The translations under genes were made by a program, and so were the position numbers. From the NCBI GenBank assembly GCA_018806915.1, contig JAGKQI010000088.1, forward strand, positions 1,607,600 to 1,671,599: a DNA stretch of 64,000 bases. The letters are read 5' to 3'. Below, piece by piece: positions 43,333-59,900 of the stretch. Source of the DNA: Phytophthora colocasiae (Eukaryota > Oomycota > Peronosporomycetes > Peronosporales > Peronosporaceae). Position 1 is the stretch's first letter. Every line of letters starts with the position of its first letter. The notes under the pieces are model-generated. The model did no database searches, was not told the DNA's origin, and saw only the letters and a program-made list of their open reading frames with translations.

Positions 43333-45580
43333 GCCCCTCTCAATGCGAACACGCTTGAACGCCAAGAGCCGTCGTTAAGTCCTTGTGACGAGGTCCGCCG
43401 AGTCCCTTGGTCAAGATGTCGGCCAGCATGGTCGTGGTCTCGCAGTACTCGACGATCACTTCACCGCGCTTGACTTCATCACGGATGTGGTGGTACTTGA
43501 TGTCGATGTGCTTCGCGCGGCCATGGTTCACAGGGTTCTTCGTCATCTTGATGCACGACTGATTGTCTTCGAAAATCTTCAGATCCGGGATGTCTTCGCC
43601 TGCAGCGTCAAGGATCTCACACAGAAGCTTGTGCACCCACTTGCCTTCTTGGATTGCCAGACTGAGCGCAATGTACTCGGCTTCACTCGTGGAAAGAGAC
43701 ACACTCGATTGCTTCTTGGATCCCCACGACACAGGTCCGCCAAGAACTTGAAACAGGTAGCCTGGAAGTCGACTTGCGGTCACTGTGGTCACCAGCCCAG
43801 TCTGCATCCGAATAGCCACGAAAGTCGATTCCTTGGTCGGCGAAAACGGAGTCCATGCGACTTGGTGCCCTGAAGGTAACGGAGGATGCGCTTGACTGCA
43901 ATCCAGTGCTCGACTTGAGGATTCTCCATGAAGCGCGAAACGTAACCAACTGCAACCGCAATGTCCGGGCGAGTCGACGTCATCAAGTGCATGAGAGCAC
44001 CGACAGCTTCGCGGAACGGCGCATCCAACTTGGTCGAGACGTCACTGGCAACGAGCTTCATGCTGAGGTCGACTGGACTGGCAGCAGGTTTGCAGTTCTG
44101 CATGCCAAAGCGCTCCAGGATGTCGTTGATGTAGCGAGCTTGACTCAATGTGACACTGCCATCCGCATTGTCGACCACCTCAATCCCCAGAATGAAGGAA
44201 CATTTGCCGCTGTCGGTCATCTCGAATCGTGCCTTAAGCTGTTTCTTGACTTCAGCAATGATCGTCGAAGAGCTTCCGGTCACCAAAACATCGTCGACGT
44301 ACACCAGCATCAGAACGCAGTCACCATCGACAATCTTGATGTAGAGGCACGGATCGTAGCTCGAAACGCGAAATCCGATGGAGCGCACATACTGTCAAAA
44401 GTCTCATTCCACACTCGAGAAGCTTGCTTGAGACCGTAGATCGCCTTGAGCAGTTCCACGCAGTCGTAGCCGTCATCAAGTTCCACGCCTTCTGGAACAC
44501 TGCAGAACACCTTCTCCTTCATCAAGCCGTACAGGAACGCCGTGACAACATCAAGTTGGTCGAGGGGCCAATTGAAGAACTTGGCCACAGCGATGATCAT
44601 TCGCAGCGTGACGTACTTGACCACCGGCGAAAACGTCTCGGTGTAGTCGATGCCATACTTCTGCACAAATCCTTTCGCGACGAGTCGAGCCTTGTACTTC
44701 TCGATGGACCCGTCGGCTTTACGCTTGATCTTGAACACCCACTTGGTTCCGACCGCGCGTTGGTTGTTCGGTAATTTGGCGCCACGAAACACTCCACGAA
44801 GTCGCATCGACTTGAGTTCTGCTCGGATCGCCTTCCGCCAGTGGACTTGGTCTTCGCCGCTCACAGCATCTTGGAACGTCTTCGGCTCGGCGCTGTCACT
44901 CGTCTCCACTGCATTGGCACTCGCACGCCAGTACATCGGCTGAGTCGAGTCATCATCATCATTGTCTTCAGATTTGGCTTCTTGATGGTCAGAGTCCGGA
45001 GCGCTTGCTTCTTCTAATCCAGCGCTGCGACGCGGTCGACGAACATGTTCACGATCCTCAGCATTAGAACGAGCCTTGCGTTTCCCGCCTGCTTGAATTC
45101 ACACGTTCCATGGTCGTTCGAAATCTCGAGGTCTTCAAGGATATCCGCAGCATCTTCGACATCTTCATCATCATCCACAACAACATTGGCGTCGTCGAAG
45201 GTCGATTCGTCGAAAGTGACATCGCGAGAAATCACTACCTGGCCCGCCTCGATGTCATAAACGCGATACGCCTTCGAACGCTCTTCATAGCCCATGAAAA
45301 TTCCTTCACGAGCCTTGGGGTCCCACTTGAGTCGCTTCTCCTTCGGCGTCAGGACGTAGGCCTTGCACCCGAAAACGCGCATGTGCTTCACGTTGGGCTT
45401 CCTCTTGTACACAATCTCAAACGGCGTCTTCCCTGGGACCTTGGGTGACGGCAGTCGATTCTTGATGTAAATTGCCGTCATCGCCGCTTCCGCCCAAAAC
45501 GTCTTGTCCAAACGTGCGAAGTGAAGCGTGCTGCGCCCGATAGTCACAATCGTCCGGTTGGCGCGTTCCGCAGTAGCATT
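43333..45580 (-). pseudogene. pol: Copia integrase end, RT and RNase H, reversed 3' half
   Basis: Minus-strand frames: integrase end and linker (45578-45014; [13 protein letters not shown], then [16 protein letters not shown]), RT (44936-44310 and 44388-43789; [30 protein letters not shown]), RNase H (43819-43340; [25 protein letters not shown]). Small indels split it. At 45580 it ends GCATT, the reverse of AATGC, directly against an LTR start. The 5-bp repeat means both halves kept the integration site. Confidence 0.87.
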
Positions 45581-45862
45581 TGTTGCAGGTGATCCAATAC
45601 GATCCCGCAATGATTACGGTGAGATGTTTACGCCACCGATGATTAGACGAGTAGGATGATTGGACGAGTACAGAATGTTGGTGATTGGATGCACCAAATG
45701 ATTGGATGCAGACCAGGTAGAGAAAACAGTGTAAGCTCATATCAATCAATCACTTCTGAATTTCCATTCTACCCATCAAGTGACTTCCCTCGCCTCGGCC
45801 TCCTCGCCCCAAGCTTCGGCAGTCCTCCCCTCGCAAGACAACCTCTACCACGACCTTCTTCA
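45581..45862 (+). repeat. Copia LTR shared by autointegrated and resident copies
   Basis: 282 bp, with the ggtgagatg variant near its start like the reversed LTR, and a private a in ctacccatcaag. It serves as 5' LTR of the resident element. The primer site follows at 45863, and the leader is cut at 45880 by Copia-2. Confidence 0.9.
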
Positions 45863-45880
45863 GGTTATGAGCCCAAGTAC

Positions 45881-46169
45881 TGTTGCAGGTGATCCAATAC
45901 GATCCCGCAATGATTACGGTAAGATGTTTACGCCACCGATGATTGAACCCGAAGTAGGATGATTGGACGAGTACAGAATGATGGTGGGATTGGATGCACC
46001 AAATGATTGGATGCAGAGCCAGGTAGAAAAACGAGTATAGCTCATATCAATCAATCACTTGAATTTCCATTCTACCCCTCCAAGTGACTTCTCTGCCTCG
46101 GCCTCCCACTCGCCCCAAGCTTCGGCAGTCCTCCTCCTCATAGAACAACCTCTACCACGACCTTCTTCA
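45881..46169 (+). repeat. Copia-2 5' LTR
   Basis: It starts TGTTGCAGGTG and ends CCTTCTTCA. It has small insertions such as gaacccgaagtagg for gacgagtagg. Confidence 0.88.
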
Positions 46170-49100
46170 GGTTATGAGCCCAGAAATGTACCATGTCATC
46201 TGTCCAAGATACCAAGATCTCCATCGACAAGTTCAACGGCGAGAACTACGCCATGGTGGAACCGTTACATGCGTGGCGTGTTCCTGAGCCAAGTCGGTGT
46301 GGAATGTGGTGAACCGCGAGACGACGCCTACGTTCACGGACTCCAGGGCCAGGACGAGTATGTCAAGTCGAGCAACGTCGCCTTCGGTCTGGATGCTCCT
46401 CCGCATGGACATGGCGGACTACCATCATGTTGTCGACGACTACGAGGAAGCCTGGAATTCGCGTGGGCGCGCCGCGTACCCTTTACGAAAGTGGATCGCA
46501 GAAGGCTGGACGCATATATCTCAAGCGTCAGCTCTTCCAGCATGGAGATGGCAGAAGGCAGAAACATCCTTCACTACATTGCAACGAAGTCCTCAACATC
46601 AGCGCGAAGCTTAGCAGTATCGGCGCCAAGATGGAGGACGAGGGATGTGGCGATCAGCTTGCTGCGCAGTCTGCCCAAGAGCTACGAGAACGTCGTACTC
46701 AACATGGAGATGAGCAATGAAGCTGCGGACGCAAGATGTAGTGAAGGTGCTCTGCAGATGAGCATATATCAGCGACAAGGCGAGAAGACTGCGGCGGTGA
46801 AAATCGAGGAAGCGAAAGAGGCCTTCAACGCCGAGCGTCAAACTCGCCGGTGTGACTGCTACTGCGGAAAATTGGGGCACGTTATCGACAAGTGCTGGAC
46901 CAAGCAGAAAGAAGAAAATCGAGGAGCACGACGCGGCCGAGGTGGTCGCGGTGCCAGCAACGTTGAGTGGTGCGACGACGATGACGACTACATCGCGTTT
47001 GCAGTCTCAGCAATCGACAGCGTGTGGAATGTCGTCGAGGCAGAAGTTTCAAGGCTCATGGGCGATCGACAGTGGTGCAACCCACCACATTTGCAACGAC
47101 AAGTCCAAGTTCATCGACATCAACTTGCGACGAGGCGATCAGGCGAACTCACACGGTTGCCAACGGTCGACGGCCAAGATTTTGGGAGTTGGTACCGTTG
47201 TGCAACAAGTGATTCTGCCCAACCGGAGTGTGCGCGACGTCCGAATCGAAGATGCTCTCTACGTGCCGAGTATGAACAGAACCTGCTATCTGTGCCTCCA
47301 GATCAGCAGAAGTGGAGACTTCAAGGTGGTGTTTGACGGCTCCGAGATGCACATTGTGCGCTCTGGCAAAGTCGTCGAAAGAAGACTCGTTGCTTCCACA
47401 CCAGATGCTCCTGATCGACGGACTCTACTGGCTACGAGTACCAAAGGGTTCTGCCAATTCGACGACTACGGTCTCGATCAACAGTGTCGATCTTCATGCG
47501 CGGATGGGTTCCCATTGCTCGAACGACGTGCTACGGAAGATGGTTTCGAGCGGCATGGTGACGGGCGCAAAAAATGCCGACCTCGTCAAAGAACTCAAGC
47601 GGATGCCGCGGGTGTCAGCAAGGAAGATGGTCCAAAAACCCTTTCCGAGTAACCCGGACAAGCCCAAGTACAAGCCATTCGAAGTTCCTGCACTTTGACC
47701 TTTGTGGCCCCATGGAGAAAGAGTCGCTTGGTGGCAGCAAGTATCTACTGCTGATCACTGACGAAGCCAGCGGCTGCATGACGGGATTCTGTTTGCGCGC
47801 CAAGTCGGAGAGTGAAGACTGTCTGCGCAAGTTCATCGCTAAAGTGGAGCGCCAATTCGATGCCAGGGTCAAGTTCGTGCGTCATGACGGTGCCAAGGAG
47901 TTCGCGACCAACCTCGCTCAAAGGCCTTTTACGACAATCATGGCATTGAAGTCCAGCCGACGGTTCGATATGCGCATCAGACGAATGCTACTGCGGAACG
48001 CGCCAACCGGACGATTGTGACTATCGGGCGCAGCATGCTTCACTTCGCACGTTTGGACAAGACGTTTTGGGCGGAAGCGGCGATGACGGCAATTTACATC
48101 AAGAATCGACTGCCGTCACCCAAGGTCCCAGGAAGACGCCGTTTGAGATTGTGTACAAGAGGAAGCCCAACGTGAAGCACATACTGCGCGTTTTCGGGTG
48201 CGAGGCCTACACGTCCTGACGCCGAAGGAGAAGCGACTCAAGTGGGACCCCAAGGCTCGTGAAGGAATTTTCATGGGCTGAAGAGCGTTCAGAAGGCGTA
48301 TCGCGTTTATGACATCGAGGCGGGCCAGGTAGTGAAGTTTCTCGCGATGTCACTCGACAGTGTCGACCTTCGACGACGCCAATATTTATTTGTGGATGAT
48401 GATGAAGATGTCGAAGATGCTGCGGATATCCTGAAGACCTCGAGATTTCGAACGACCATGGAACGTGTGAATTCAAGCAGGCGAAACGCAAAGGCTCGTT
48501 CTAATGCTGAGGATCGTGAACATGTTCGTCGACCGCGTCGCAGCGCTGGATTAGAAGAAGCAAGCGCTCCGGACTCTGACCATCAAGAAGCCGTCTGAAG
48601 ACAACAGTATGATGATGACTCGGCTCAGCCGATGTACTGGCGTGCGAGGGTGGCCAATGCAGTGGAGACGGTGACAGCGCCGAGCCGAAGACGTTCCAAG
48701 ATGCTGTGAGCGGCGAGGCCAAGTCCACTGGCGGAAGGCGATCGAGCAGAACTCAAGTCGTGCGACTTCGTGGAGTGTTTCATGTAACGAATTACCGAAC
48801 AACCAACGCGCGGTCGGAACCAAGTGGGTGTTCAAGATCAAGCGTAAAGCCGACGGGTCCATCGAGTAGTACAAGAAGGCTCGACTCGTCGCGAAAGGAT
48901 TTGTGCAGAAGTATGGCATCGACTACACCGAGACGTTTTCGCCGGTGGTCAAGTACGTCACGCTGCGAATGATCATCGCTGTGGCCAAGTTCTTCAATTG
49001 GCCCCTCGACCAACTGATGTTGTCACGGCGTTTTCTGTGCAACGGCTTGATGAAGGAGAAGGTGTTCTGCAGTGTTCCAGAAGGCGTGGAACTTGATGAC

Positions 49101-50237
49101 GGCTACGACTGCGTGGAACTGCTCATAGGCGATCTACGGTCTCAAGCAAGCTTCTCGAGTGTGGAATGAGACTTTTGACGAGTATGTGCGCTCCATCGGA
49201 TTTCGCGTTTCGAGCTACGATCCGTGCCTCTACATCAAGATTGTCGATGGTGACTGCGTTCTGATGCTGGTGTACGTCGACGATGTTTACAGTGACCGGA
49301 AGCTCTTCGACGATCATTGCTGAAGTGAGAAACAGCTCAAAGGCACGATTCGAGATGACCGACAGCGGCAAGTGTTCCTTCATTCTGAGATTGAGGTGGT
49401 CGACAATGCGGATGGCAGTGTCACATTGAGTCAAGCTCGCTACATCAACGACATCCTGGAGCGCTTTGGCATGCAGAACTGCAAAACCTGCTGCCAGTCC
49501 AGTCGACCTCAGCATGAAGCTCGTTGCCAGTGACGTCTCGACCAAGTTGGATGCGCCGTTCCGCGAAGCTGTCGGTGCTCTCATGCATGATGACGTCGAC
49601 TCGCCGGACATTGCTTTTGCAGTTGGTTACGTTTCGCGCTTCATGGAGAATCCTCAAGTCGAGCACTGGATTGCAGTCAAGCGCATCTTCCGTTACCTTC
49701 AGGGCACCAAGTCGCATGGACTCCGTTTTTCGCCGACCAAGAGAATCGACTTTCGTGGCTATTCGGATGCAGACTGGGCTGGTGACCACAGTGACCTGCA
49801 AGTCGACTTCAGGCTACCTGTTTCAAGTTCTTGGCGGACCTGTGTCGTAGAGGATCAGAAGCAATCGAGTGTGTCTCTTTCACGAGTGAAGCCGAGAGGC
49901 ACATTGCGCTCCAGTCTGGCAATCCAAGAAGGCAAGTGGGTGCTGGCTTCTGTGTGAGATCCTTGACGCTGCAGGCGAAGACATCCAGGATCTGAAGATT
50001 TTCGAAGACAATCAGTCGTGCATCAAGATGACGAAGAACCCTGTGAACCATGGCCGCGCGAAGCACATCGACATCAAGTACCATCATCCGTGATGAAGTC
50101 AAGCGCGGTGAAGTGATCGTCGAGTACTGCGAGACCACGACCATGCTGGCCGACATCTTGACCAAGGGACTCGGCGGACCTCGTCTGAGGACTTAACGAC
50201 GGCTCTTGGCGTTCAAGCGTGTTCGCATTGAGAGGGC
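46170..50237 (+). pseudogene. pol: Copia-2 gag-pol, heavily indel-broken
   Basis: The complete gag-pol order is recognisable: zinc knuckle near 46855-46900 with one extra codon, protease SGATHHIC near 47070, integrase core 47690-48000, RT about 48780-49330, RNase H about 49740-50130. No long frame survives. In-frame stops and frameshifts occur every few hundred bases, usually from 1-5 base insertions. Stretches of 300 bases (for example 47700-47910) are almost perfect, so damage is patchy. Confidence 0.85.
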
Positions 50238-50528
50238 TGTTGCAGGTGATCCAATACGATCCGCAATGATTACGGTAAGATGTTTTACGCCACCGATGAT
50301 TAGACGAGTAGGATGATTGGACGAGTACAGAATGATGAGTGGTATTGGATGCACCAAATGATTGGATGCAGACCAAGGTAGAAAACGAGGTGTAAGCTCA
50401 TATCAATCAATCACTTCTGAATTTCCATTCTACCCCTCAAGTGACTTCCCTCGCCTCCAGCATTGCCTCCTCGCCCCAAGCTTCGGCAGTCACTCCTCAT
50501 AAGACAACCTCTACCACGACCTTCTTCA
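50238..50528 (+). repeat. Copia-2 3' LTR
   Basis: Follows the gagaggg purine tract. 291 bp with insertions (cctccagcattgcctcc for cctcggcctcc). Ends CTTCA before AGTAC. Confidence 0.88.
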
Positions 50529-50534
50529 AGTACC

Positions 50535-54540
<4,006 letters not shown>

Positions 54541-54547
54541 GAGGGGC

Positions 54548-54829
54548 TGTTGCAGGTGATCCAATACGATCCCGCAATGATTACGGTAAGATGTTTACGC
54601 CACCGATGATTAGACGAGTAGGATGATTGGACGAGTACAGAATGTTGGTGATTGGATGCACCAAATGATTGGATGCAGACCAGGTAGAGAAAACAGTGTA
54701 AGCTCATATCAATCAATCACTTCTGAATTTCCATTCTACCCCTCAAGTGACTTCCCTCGCCTCGGCCTCCTCGCCCCAAGCTTCGGCAGTCCTCCCCTCG
54801 CAAGACAACCTCTACCACGACCTTCTTCA
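54548..54829 (+). repeat. Copia LTR (compound, right end)
   Basis: 282 bp, preceded by the gagaggggc purine tract, ending CTTCA before ATTTA. It matches the left-end LTR at 40999 at the diagnostic ggtaagatg position. Confidence 0.92.
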
Positions 54830-55032
54830 ATTTAGGATCAGGGCAATAAAATTAATACAGTTCAGTTTGCATTTTATATAGTTAGCGTTAATCCTTTATT
54901 ATAGGAACACTGACTCTGTGAGTCCCGTAATTAGTGGACTACTTTGTTCTTGTTATAGAACCGAAGGCTATTGCCTTACAAGCGAGACTCTATGAGTCAA
55001 CTAAACTTCCTCTGAGCGGTGCACTCCTACGC
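54830..55032 (-). repeat. Gyp-T LTR of unit 5, right part
   Basis: It begins with the second ATTTA copy and continues ggatcagggcaataaa to ctcctacgc, completing the LTR cut at 40998. Confidence 0.88.
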
Positions 55033-56040
55033 GAATGACGTTACTGCAACACATCTACGACAAAACGACAAGTCTTATCGCAACACATGACGCCTTTGGC
55101 AACACTAGGAGTGACATAAAGAGCAATACCAGGCATATGTGGACATCCTCCTTCGTAATTTATTCTGGCAAAATTACCACTAACGCAAAAGTTACCTGCG
55201 GTTTTCAAGAAAATCGCATTAGAGCGAGAGGCTGCAGTCATATCGTAAAATACTTCGTGCAGAGCAGATATAACCATGGACCAAGGGCCTTCTTCTTGCG
55301 CAGCAACGACTGGTGCCAGCTTGACGCCACCATCCTCACCACCGCCACCACCAGACCCTCGCACGATGCCTCCTAGTCACGCACGCGCTTACAGCGCGCG
55401 TATGTGCAAGGAGCTTTTGCGGACAAAACTTCACAATGTCAATGAACTCGGGAAGAAGCTTCGCAAAATGACTAAGTACTCTATAAAATTGCTGAATGCA
55501 CAGGATGAGCTTGCCTTAACGCTTTCTCTGCTGAGAGCTTCAATCCACACACCAGACTCCACAACAGGGTACTCAGAACTTGGCATTGTCCCAGTATGCC
55601 AGTCTCGCAGGAAGGGAATCACAGTACTCTCGTAAATATCCTCTATGGCAGGTCGGTAGTGTGTCTTGCATAAAGGCTCGTAATAATACGGAGTCATCGA
55701 TGGTGTTGACAGTCGATAGTTTAAGCGAACTATTATGATGCCCCAATGATTTTGATCAAGATTGACGGGCAACACAACATAGTTGAAGTTGGCAATCCGT
55801 TCATCTAGTAGTTTTCCATACCCCATTATCGGAGAAAGTGAATCCATCGCGTAACAGTCACGGCTGTGTTGCAAATACAACGAATGATGAATCCAATCAC
55901 CGCATCGTTTAGCCATTTATCTCTAGCCAGCATTCCAACCAGAGTTTCCACCTTCAGTGTGTTTGGTCCTGTAGAGGGTCGAAACATCGACATTAGGCTT
56001 GAGTTGCCTAGAACTCGAGCTGCTTCAGCTGCCAGCTCTT
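55033..56040 (-). mobile_element. MULE-U copy 5, truncated
   Basis: The left terminus gaatgacgttactgcaaca is intact. At 56040 the sequence leaves the family (gccagctctt, then cgtccctatc), so the right end, exon 1 and intron are missing. It marks the right breakpoint of the array. Confidence 0.75.
55431..56040 (-). pseudogene. Ulp1 domain fragment, MULE-U copy 5
   Basis: Only the peptidase half of exon 2 is present. A lost base near 55865 (cacggctgtg for cacggcgtgtg) shifts the frame inside the domain, and the N-terminal half is cut off at 56040. The motif NHWGIIIV remains. Confidence 0.75.
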
Positions 56041-56139
56041 CGTCCCTATCGGCTCCGAGCTGATCATCGTGACTTGATGAGACTCCCTGAGTGTTCCTAT
56101 AATAAAGGATTATTACTAACTATATACTACCTTCGTGCG
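56041..56139 (+). repeat. Junction and diverged Gyp-T-like LTR fragment, inverted
   Basis: The first 38 bases are unassigned. From about 56079 the sequence (gagtgttcctataataaagg, then actaactatata) is a diverged reverse complement of the Gyp-T LTR core. The fragment therefore faces opposite to the array and pairs with the LTR piece at 61859-61957 across the mariner and Copia insertions. Confidence 0.6.
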
Positions 56140-56624
56140 GAAAATAATGAGCATTTCCAATTGTATTACATCCTGTTTAGAATCTATACCTTGCAAATCT
56201 GATCAACTTTTGAATTTTGAATTTCCCGCTCAGTTTTTTAGCCGTACCTCCGCCACTTCACTTTTAAACCAAAGCGGCAATGGAAAGATCACAGGTATCT
56301 GACGAAGAGCGCCTAGCTGTGTGGGAGATGCTGCTTCTTCACAGCGACGGAGGGGCGCTCAAGCACGGCGATATCGGGCGAATCGCTGCCTACTTTAATG
56401 TAAACCGCTGCGCTGTTTCTCGCATTTGGGAACAGGGTATCAGGTCCATGGGAGACCGGGTAGCAGCGGTAGTCAAGTCGAGAAAAAACTCCCGGGGCGA
56501 AAGAAGAAGAACCGCATGGACCTCAGCTTGATGGAACCTACAAGTTCGACGTAATGCACGACGTGGTCCACATCGACGAAAAGTGGTTTTACGTGAAGAA
56601 GGTTGGGCAGCATGTATATGTGCT
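56140..56624 (+). pseudogene. Mar-1: mariner transposase, N-terminal part
   Basis: It begins near a possible terminal repeat (taccttcgtgcggaaaataatgagc). ATG at 56280 opens about 80 residues with helix-turn-helix character (GDIGRIAAYFNVNRCAVSRIWEQG), the DNA-binding end of Tc1/mariner transposases. After about 56500 the frame shifts and a large piece of the linker seems missing. It then reaches DVMHDVVHIDEKWFYVKK, the first catalytic Asp. Copia 56625-61204 cuts the gene just after this, and the remainder starts at 61210. Confidence 0.75.
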
Positions 56625-56906
56625 TGTTGCAGGTGATCCAATACGATCCCGCAATGATTACGGTAAGATGTTTACGCCACCGATGATTAGACGAGTAGGA
56701 TGATTGGACGAGTACAGAATGTTGGTGATTGGATGCACCAAATGATTGGATGCAGACCAGGTAGAGAAAACAGTGTAAGCTCATATCAATCAATCACTTC
56801 TGAATTTCCATTCTACCCCTCAAGTGACTTCCCTCGCCTCGGCCTCCTCGCCCCAAGCTTCGGCAGTCCTCCCCTCGCAAGACAACCTCTACCACGACCT
56901 TCTTCA
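56625..56906 (+). repeat. Copia-4 5' LTR
   Basis: 282 bp, TGTTGCAGG...CCTTCTTCA, followed by the primer site ggttatgagccca at 56907-56919. Confidence 0.93.
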
Positions 56907-56925
56907 GGTTATGAGCCCAAGTACC

Positions 56926-59900
56926 ATGTTATCTGTCCAAGATACCAAGATCTCCATCGACAAGTTCAACGGCGAGAACTACGCCACGTGGAACCGTTAC
57001 ATGCGTGGCGTGTTCCTGACCAAGTCGGTGTGGAATGTGGTGAACCGCGAGACGACGCCTACGTTCACGGACTCCAGGGCCAAGGACGAGTATGTCAAGT
57101 CGAGCAACGTCGCCTTCGGTCTGATGCTCCTCCACATGGACGCGGACTACCATCATGTTGTCGACGACTACGAGGAAGCCTGGGTCGCGTGGGCGCGCTT
57201 GCGTACCCTTTACGGTGGATCGCAGAAGGCTGGACGCATATATCTCAAGCGTCAGCTCTTCAGCATGGAGATGGCAGAAGGCGGAAACATCCTTCACCAT
57301 TGTAACGAAGTCCTCAACATCAGCGCGAAGCTTAGCAGTATCGGCGCCAAGATGGAGGACGAGGATGTGGCGATCTGCTTGCTGCGCAGTCTGCCCAAGA
57401 GCTACGAGAACGTCGTACTCAACATGGAGATGAGCAATGCAGAGCTGCGGACGCAAGATGTAGTGAAGGTGCTCACGAATGAGCATATCAAGCGACAAGG
57501 CGAGAAGACTGCGGCGGTGAAAATCGAGGAAGCAGCGAAGGCCTTCAACGCCGAGCGTCAAACTCGCCGGTGTGACTACTGCGGAAAATTGGGGCACGTT
57601 ATCGACAAGTGCTGGACCAAGCAGAAAGAAGAAAATCGAGGAGCACGACGCGGCCGAGGTGGTCGCGGTGCCAGCAACGTTGAGTGGTGCGACGACGATG
57701 ACGACTACATCGCGTTTGCAGTCTCCATGTCGACAGCGTGTGGAATGTCGTCGGGCAAGAAGTTTCAAGGCTCATGGGCGATCGACAGTGGTGCAACCCA
57801 CCACATTTGCAACGACAAGTCCAAGTTCATCGACATCAACTTGCGCGACGAAGGCGAACTCACAGTTGCCAACGGTCAAACGGCCAAGATTTTGGGAGTT
57901 GGTACCGTTGTACAACAAGTGATTCTGCCCAACCGGAGTGTGCGCGACGTCCGAATCGAAGATGCTCTCTACGTGCCGAGTATGAACAAGAACCTGCTGT
58001 CTGTGCCTCAGATCAACCGAGGTGGAGCCTTCAAGGTGGTGTTTGACGGCTCCGAGATGCACATTGCGCGCAAGTCGTCGAAGAAGATCGTTGCTTCCGC
58101 AGACCTGATCGACGGACTCTACTGGCTACGAGTACCAAAGGGTTCTGCCAATTCGACGACTACGGTCTCGATCAACAGTGTCGATCTTCATGCGCGGATG
58201 GGTCATGCTCCGAACGACGTGCTACGGAAGATGGTTTCGAGCGGCATGGTGACGGGCGCAAAAATGCCGACCTCGTCAAAGAACTCAAGCGGATGCCGCG
58301 GGTGTCAGCAAGGGAAGATGGTCCAAAACCCTTTCCGAGTAACCCGGACAAGCCCAAGTACAAGCCATTCGAGTTCCTGCACTTCGACCTTTGTGGCCCC
58401 ATGGAGAAAGAGTCGCTTGGTGGCAGCAAGTATCTACTGCTGATCACTGACGAAGCCAGCGGCTGCATGACGGGATTCTGTTTGCGCGCCAAGTCGGAGA
58501 GTGAAGACTGTCTGCGCAAGTTCATCGCTAAAGTGGAGCGCCAATTCGATGCCAGGGTCAAGTTCGTGCGTCATGACGGTGCCAAGGAGTTCGCGACCAA
58601 CTCGCTCAAGGCCTTTTACGACAATCATGGCATTGAAGTCCAGCCGACGGTTCGATATGCGCATCAGACGAATGCTACTGCGGAACGCGCCAACCGGACG
58701 ATTGTGACTATCGGGCGCAGCATGCTTCACTTCGCACGTTTGGACAAGACGTTTTGGGCGGAAGCGGCGATGACGGCAATTTACATCAAGAATCGACTGC
58801 CGTCACCCAAGGTCCCAGGGAAGACGCCGTTTGAGATTGTGTACAAGAGGAAGCCCAACGTGAAGCACATGCGCGTTTTCGGGTGCAAGGCCTACGTCCT
58901 GACGCCGAAGGAGAAGCGACTTAAGTGGGACCCCAAGGCTCGTGAAGGAATTTTCATGGGCTATGAAGAGCGTTCGAAGGCGTATCGCGTTTATGACATC
59001 GAGGCGGGCCAGGTAGTGATTTCTCGCGATGTCACTTTCGACGAATCGACCTTCGACGACGCCAATGTTGTTGTGGATGATGATGAAGATGTCGAAGATG
59101 CTGCGGATATCCTTGAAGACCTCGAGATTTCGAACGACCATGGAACGTGTGAATTCAAGCAGTCGGTGAAAAGCAAGGCTCGTTCTAATGCTGAGGATCG
59201 TGAACATGTTCGTCGACCGCGTCGCAGCGCTGGATTAGAAGAAGCAAGCGCTCCGGACTCTGACCATCAAGAAGCCAAATCTGAAGACAATGATGATGAT
59301 GACTCGACTCAGCCGATGTACTGGCGTGCGAGTGCCAATGCAGTGGAGACGAGTGACAGCGCCGAGCCGAAGACGTTCCAAGATGCTGTGAGCGGCGAAG
59401 ACCAAGTCCACTGGCGGGAAGGCGATCCGAGCAGAACTCAAGTCGATGCGACTTCGTGGAGTGTTTCGTGGCGCCAAATTACCGAACAACCAACGCGCGG
59501 TCGGAACCAAGTGGGTGTTCAAGATCAAGCGTAAAGCGGACGGGTCCATCGAGAAGTACAAGGCTCGACTCGTCGCGAAAGGATTTGTGCAGAAGTATGG
59601 CATCGACTACACCGAGACGTTTTCGCCGGTGGTCAAGTACGTCACGCTGCGAATGATCATCGCTGTGGCCAAGTTCTTCAATTGGCCCCTCGACCAACTT
59701 GATGTTGTCACGGCGTTCCTGTACGGCTTGATGAAGGAGAAGGTGTTCTGCAGTGTTCCAGAAGGCGTGGAACTTGATGACGGCTACGACTGCGTGGAAC
59801 TGCTCAAGGCGATCTACGGTCTCAAGCAAGCTTCTCGAGTGTGGAATGAGACTTTTGACGAGTATGTGCGCTCCATCGGATTTCGCGTTTCGAGCTACGA

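Larger units (their letters stand above)
45881..50528 (+). mobile_element. Copia-2, nested in the resident Copia leader
   Basis: LTRs 45881-46169 and 50238-50528, flanked by AGTAC (45876-45880 and 50529-50533). Outside it, leader gagcccaagtac joins catgtcatctg of the resident gag once one AGTAC is removed. Same Copia family. The copy has many small insertions and substitutions, mostly in clusters, so its LTRs are 289 and 291 bp instead of 282. Confidence 0.88.
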
